From assembly GCA_029938715.1 (NCBI GenBank), contig JAOZUK010000011.1, positions 1 to 59,977 on the forward strand: 59,977 bases of DNA, in the 5' to 3' direction. Shown here piece after piece: positions 59,592-59,977 of the stretch. Within the stretch, counting starts at the first letter, position 1, and the number at the start of each line of letters is the position of its first letter. The position numbers and the translations under genes were made by a program. Origin of the DNA: Bacteroidales bacterium. Its GTDB lineage: Bacteria; Bacteroidota; Bacteroidia; Bacteroidales; GCA-2748055. The notes beneath the pieces were generated by a model that searched no databases, had not been told where the DNA came from, and worked only from the letters and a program-made list of their open reading frames with translations.

Positions 59592-59977
59592 ATGCTCACC
59601 ATACTCGGACCCGCTAAAACCATCGATACTTCTCCTCACGGAATTACAGAAAGAAGTAGCTTCCCACAATACATTGATCGAGCCGAAGAATTGGTGAATC
59701 AAATTCGACACTATTCCATTGCTCAGCTGAAAAGCGTGATGAATGTGAGCGAAAAATTGGCAACCCTGAGTTTTGAAAGATATGCCGAATGGCGCAGTTC
59801 CTATTCTGCTGAAGAAGGTCAACAAGCCATCCTGGCATTCTCAGGCGAAGTATTTAATGGTTTGCAAGCAAGAAAACTAAGCGAAGAGGACCTCTTATTT
59901 GCCCAGGAGCATATTCGCCTGCTCTCAGGATTATACGGAGTATTAAGACCCCTTGACCTGATCCTTCCCTACCGGCT
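59592..59977 (+). CDS. yaaA: YaaA-family peroxide-stress protein (DUF328), N-terminal part
   Basis: Open from the ATG at 59592 to the window edge (about 128 residues, no stop). MLTILGPAKTIDTSP, FPQYIDRAEELVNQI, MNVSEKLATLSFERYAEW, QAILAFSGEVFNGLQA and FAQEHIRLLSGLYGVLRPLD are the conserved opening half of YaaA; the full protein is about 250 residues. YaaA lowers free intracellular iron during hydrogen peroxide stress in E. coli and binds DNA in some reports. It faces away from the GH127 gene across a 119-bp gap with no clear promoter. Confidence 0.92.
   Translation, partial: MLTILGPAKTIDTSPHGITERSSFPQYIDRAEELVNQIRHYSIAQLKSVMNVSEKLATLSFERYAEWRSSYSAEEGQQAILAFSGEVFNGLQARKLSEEDLLFAQEHIRLLSGLYGVLRPLDLILPYR

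Noticed and set aside
1-59977. tRNA, rRNA, riboswitch, IS or phage genes
   Set aside because: Looked for GTTCGANNC arms, transposase or integrase motifs and long structured leaders; none was convincing, matches lay inside genes.

Overview
The window looks like a piece of a Bacteroidota chromosome, probably from the Bacteroidales/Marinilabiliales side of the phylum. Three things point there. Several large exported proteins end in type IX secretion (T9SS) sorting domains of both kinds: type A tails at 4574-6586 and 24320-29320, and a gliding-motility/CHU_C type B tail at 29452-35307. The clearest promoters have the Bacteroidota form, TTG near -33 and TAnnTTTG near -7. Lipoproteins and small porin-like beta-barrels are frequent. 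No rRNA, tRNA, CRISPR array, insertion sequence or phage module was seen.

Layout. 1-7.7 kb: an edge-truncated aldo/keto-reductase-like gene, PEP carboxylase (ppc), two small outer-membrane barrels, a T9SS discoidin/FN3 protein and an alpha/beta hydrolase. 7.9-15 kb: an envelope-assembly pair, tamB with an overlapping tamL (lipoprotein TamA/BamA-type barrel). 15-18.5 kb: a PQQ-propeller lipoprotein, a DUF1080 protein and a serine-hydrolase lipoprotein. 18.6-20 kb: a membrane-protein/XRE-regulator cassette with a well-formed promoter and a DUF1847 protein. 20-24.3 kb: a DRE-TIM aldolase with a GT39 glycosyltransferase, next to a decayed second GT39 copy and barrel-protein genes. 24.3-35.3 kb: two giant divergent secreted proteins (1666 and about 1951 aa), the second with about 15 PKD units. 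35.4-39.4 kb: a barrel protein, a deoxyribosyltransferase-like protein, a wrecked FAD oxidoreductase, a TPR protein and a truncated ECF sigma factor. 39.6-42.3 kb: a tight ArsR-controlled operon of thiol-redox proteins and permeases, resembling arsenic/organoarsenical modules. 42.4-50.3 kb: an LpxL-type acyltransferase, a YncE-propeller/phosphoesterase, an FmdE-like protein, an M3 peptidase lipoprotein and a six-hairpin glycosidase. 50.3-60 kb: a Rieske-TPP fusion enzyme, a three-gene unit (secreted TPR/TolB-propeller, histidine kinase, OmpR-type regulator), a GH127-type beta-L-arabinofuranosidase and the start of yaaA.

How the genes fit together. Most of the window serves the cell envelope: building it (TamB/TamL, LpxL, GT39), decorating or exporting through it (T9SS cargo, lipoproteins), and degrading carbohydrate and peptide outside or in the periplasm (GH127, six-hairpin glycosidase, DUF1080, M3 peptidase). 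Two units have visible control logic. The ars-like operon has matched inverted repeats before arsR and before the next gene. The XRE cassette has 10-bp direct repeats 21 bp apart covering its promoter. Four loci look broken or truncated (GT39 copy, barrel 3-prime fragment, FAD oxidoreductase, sigma factor).

The most unusual items are the Rieske-TPP fusion, the ars-like operon with its two operators, the three-gene propeller/kinase/regulator unit, the Cys-paired PKD repeats, and the aldo/keto-reductase homologue that seems to lack its catalytic residues. All family assignments come from reading motifs by eye; no database search was run.
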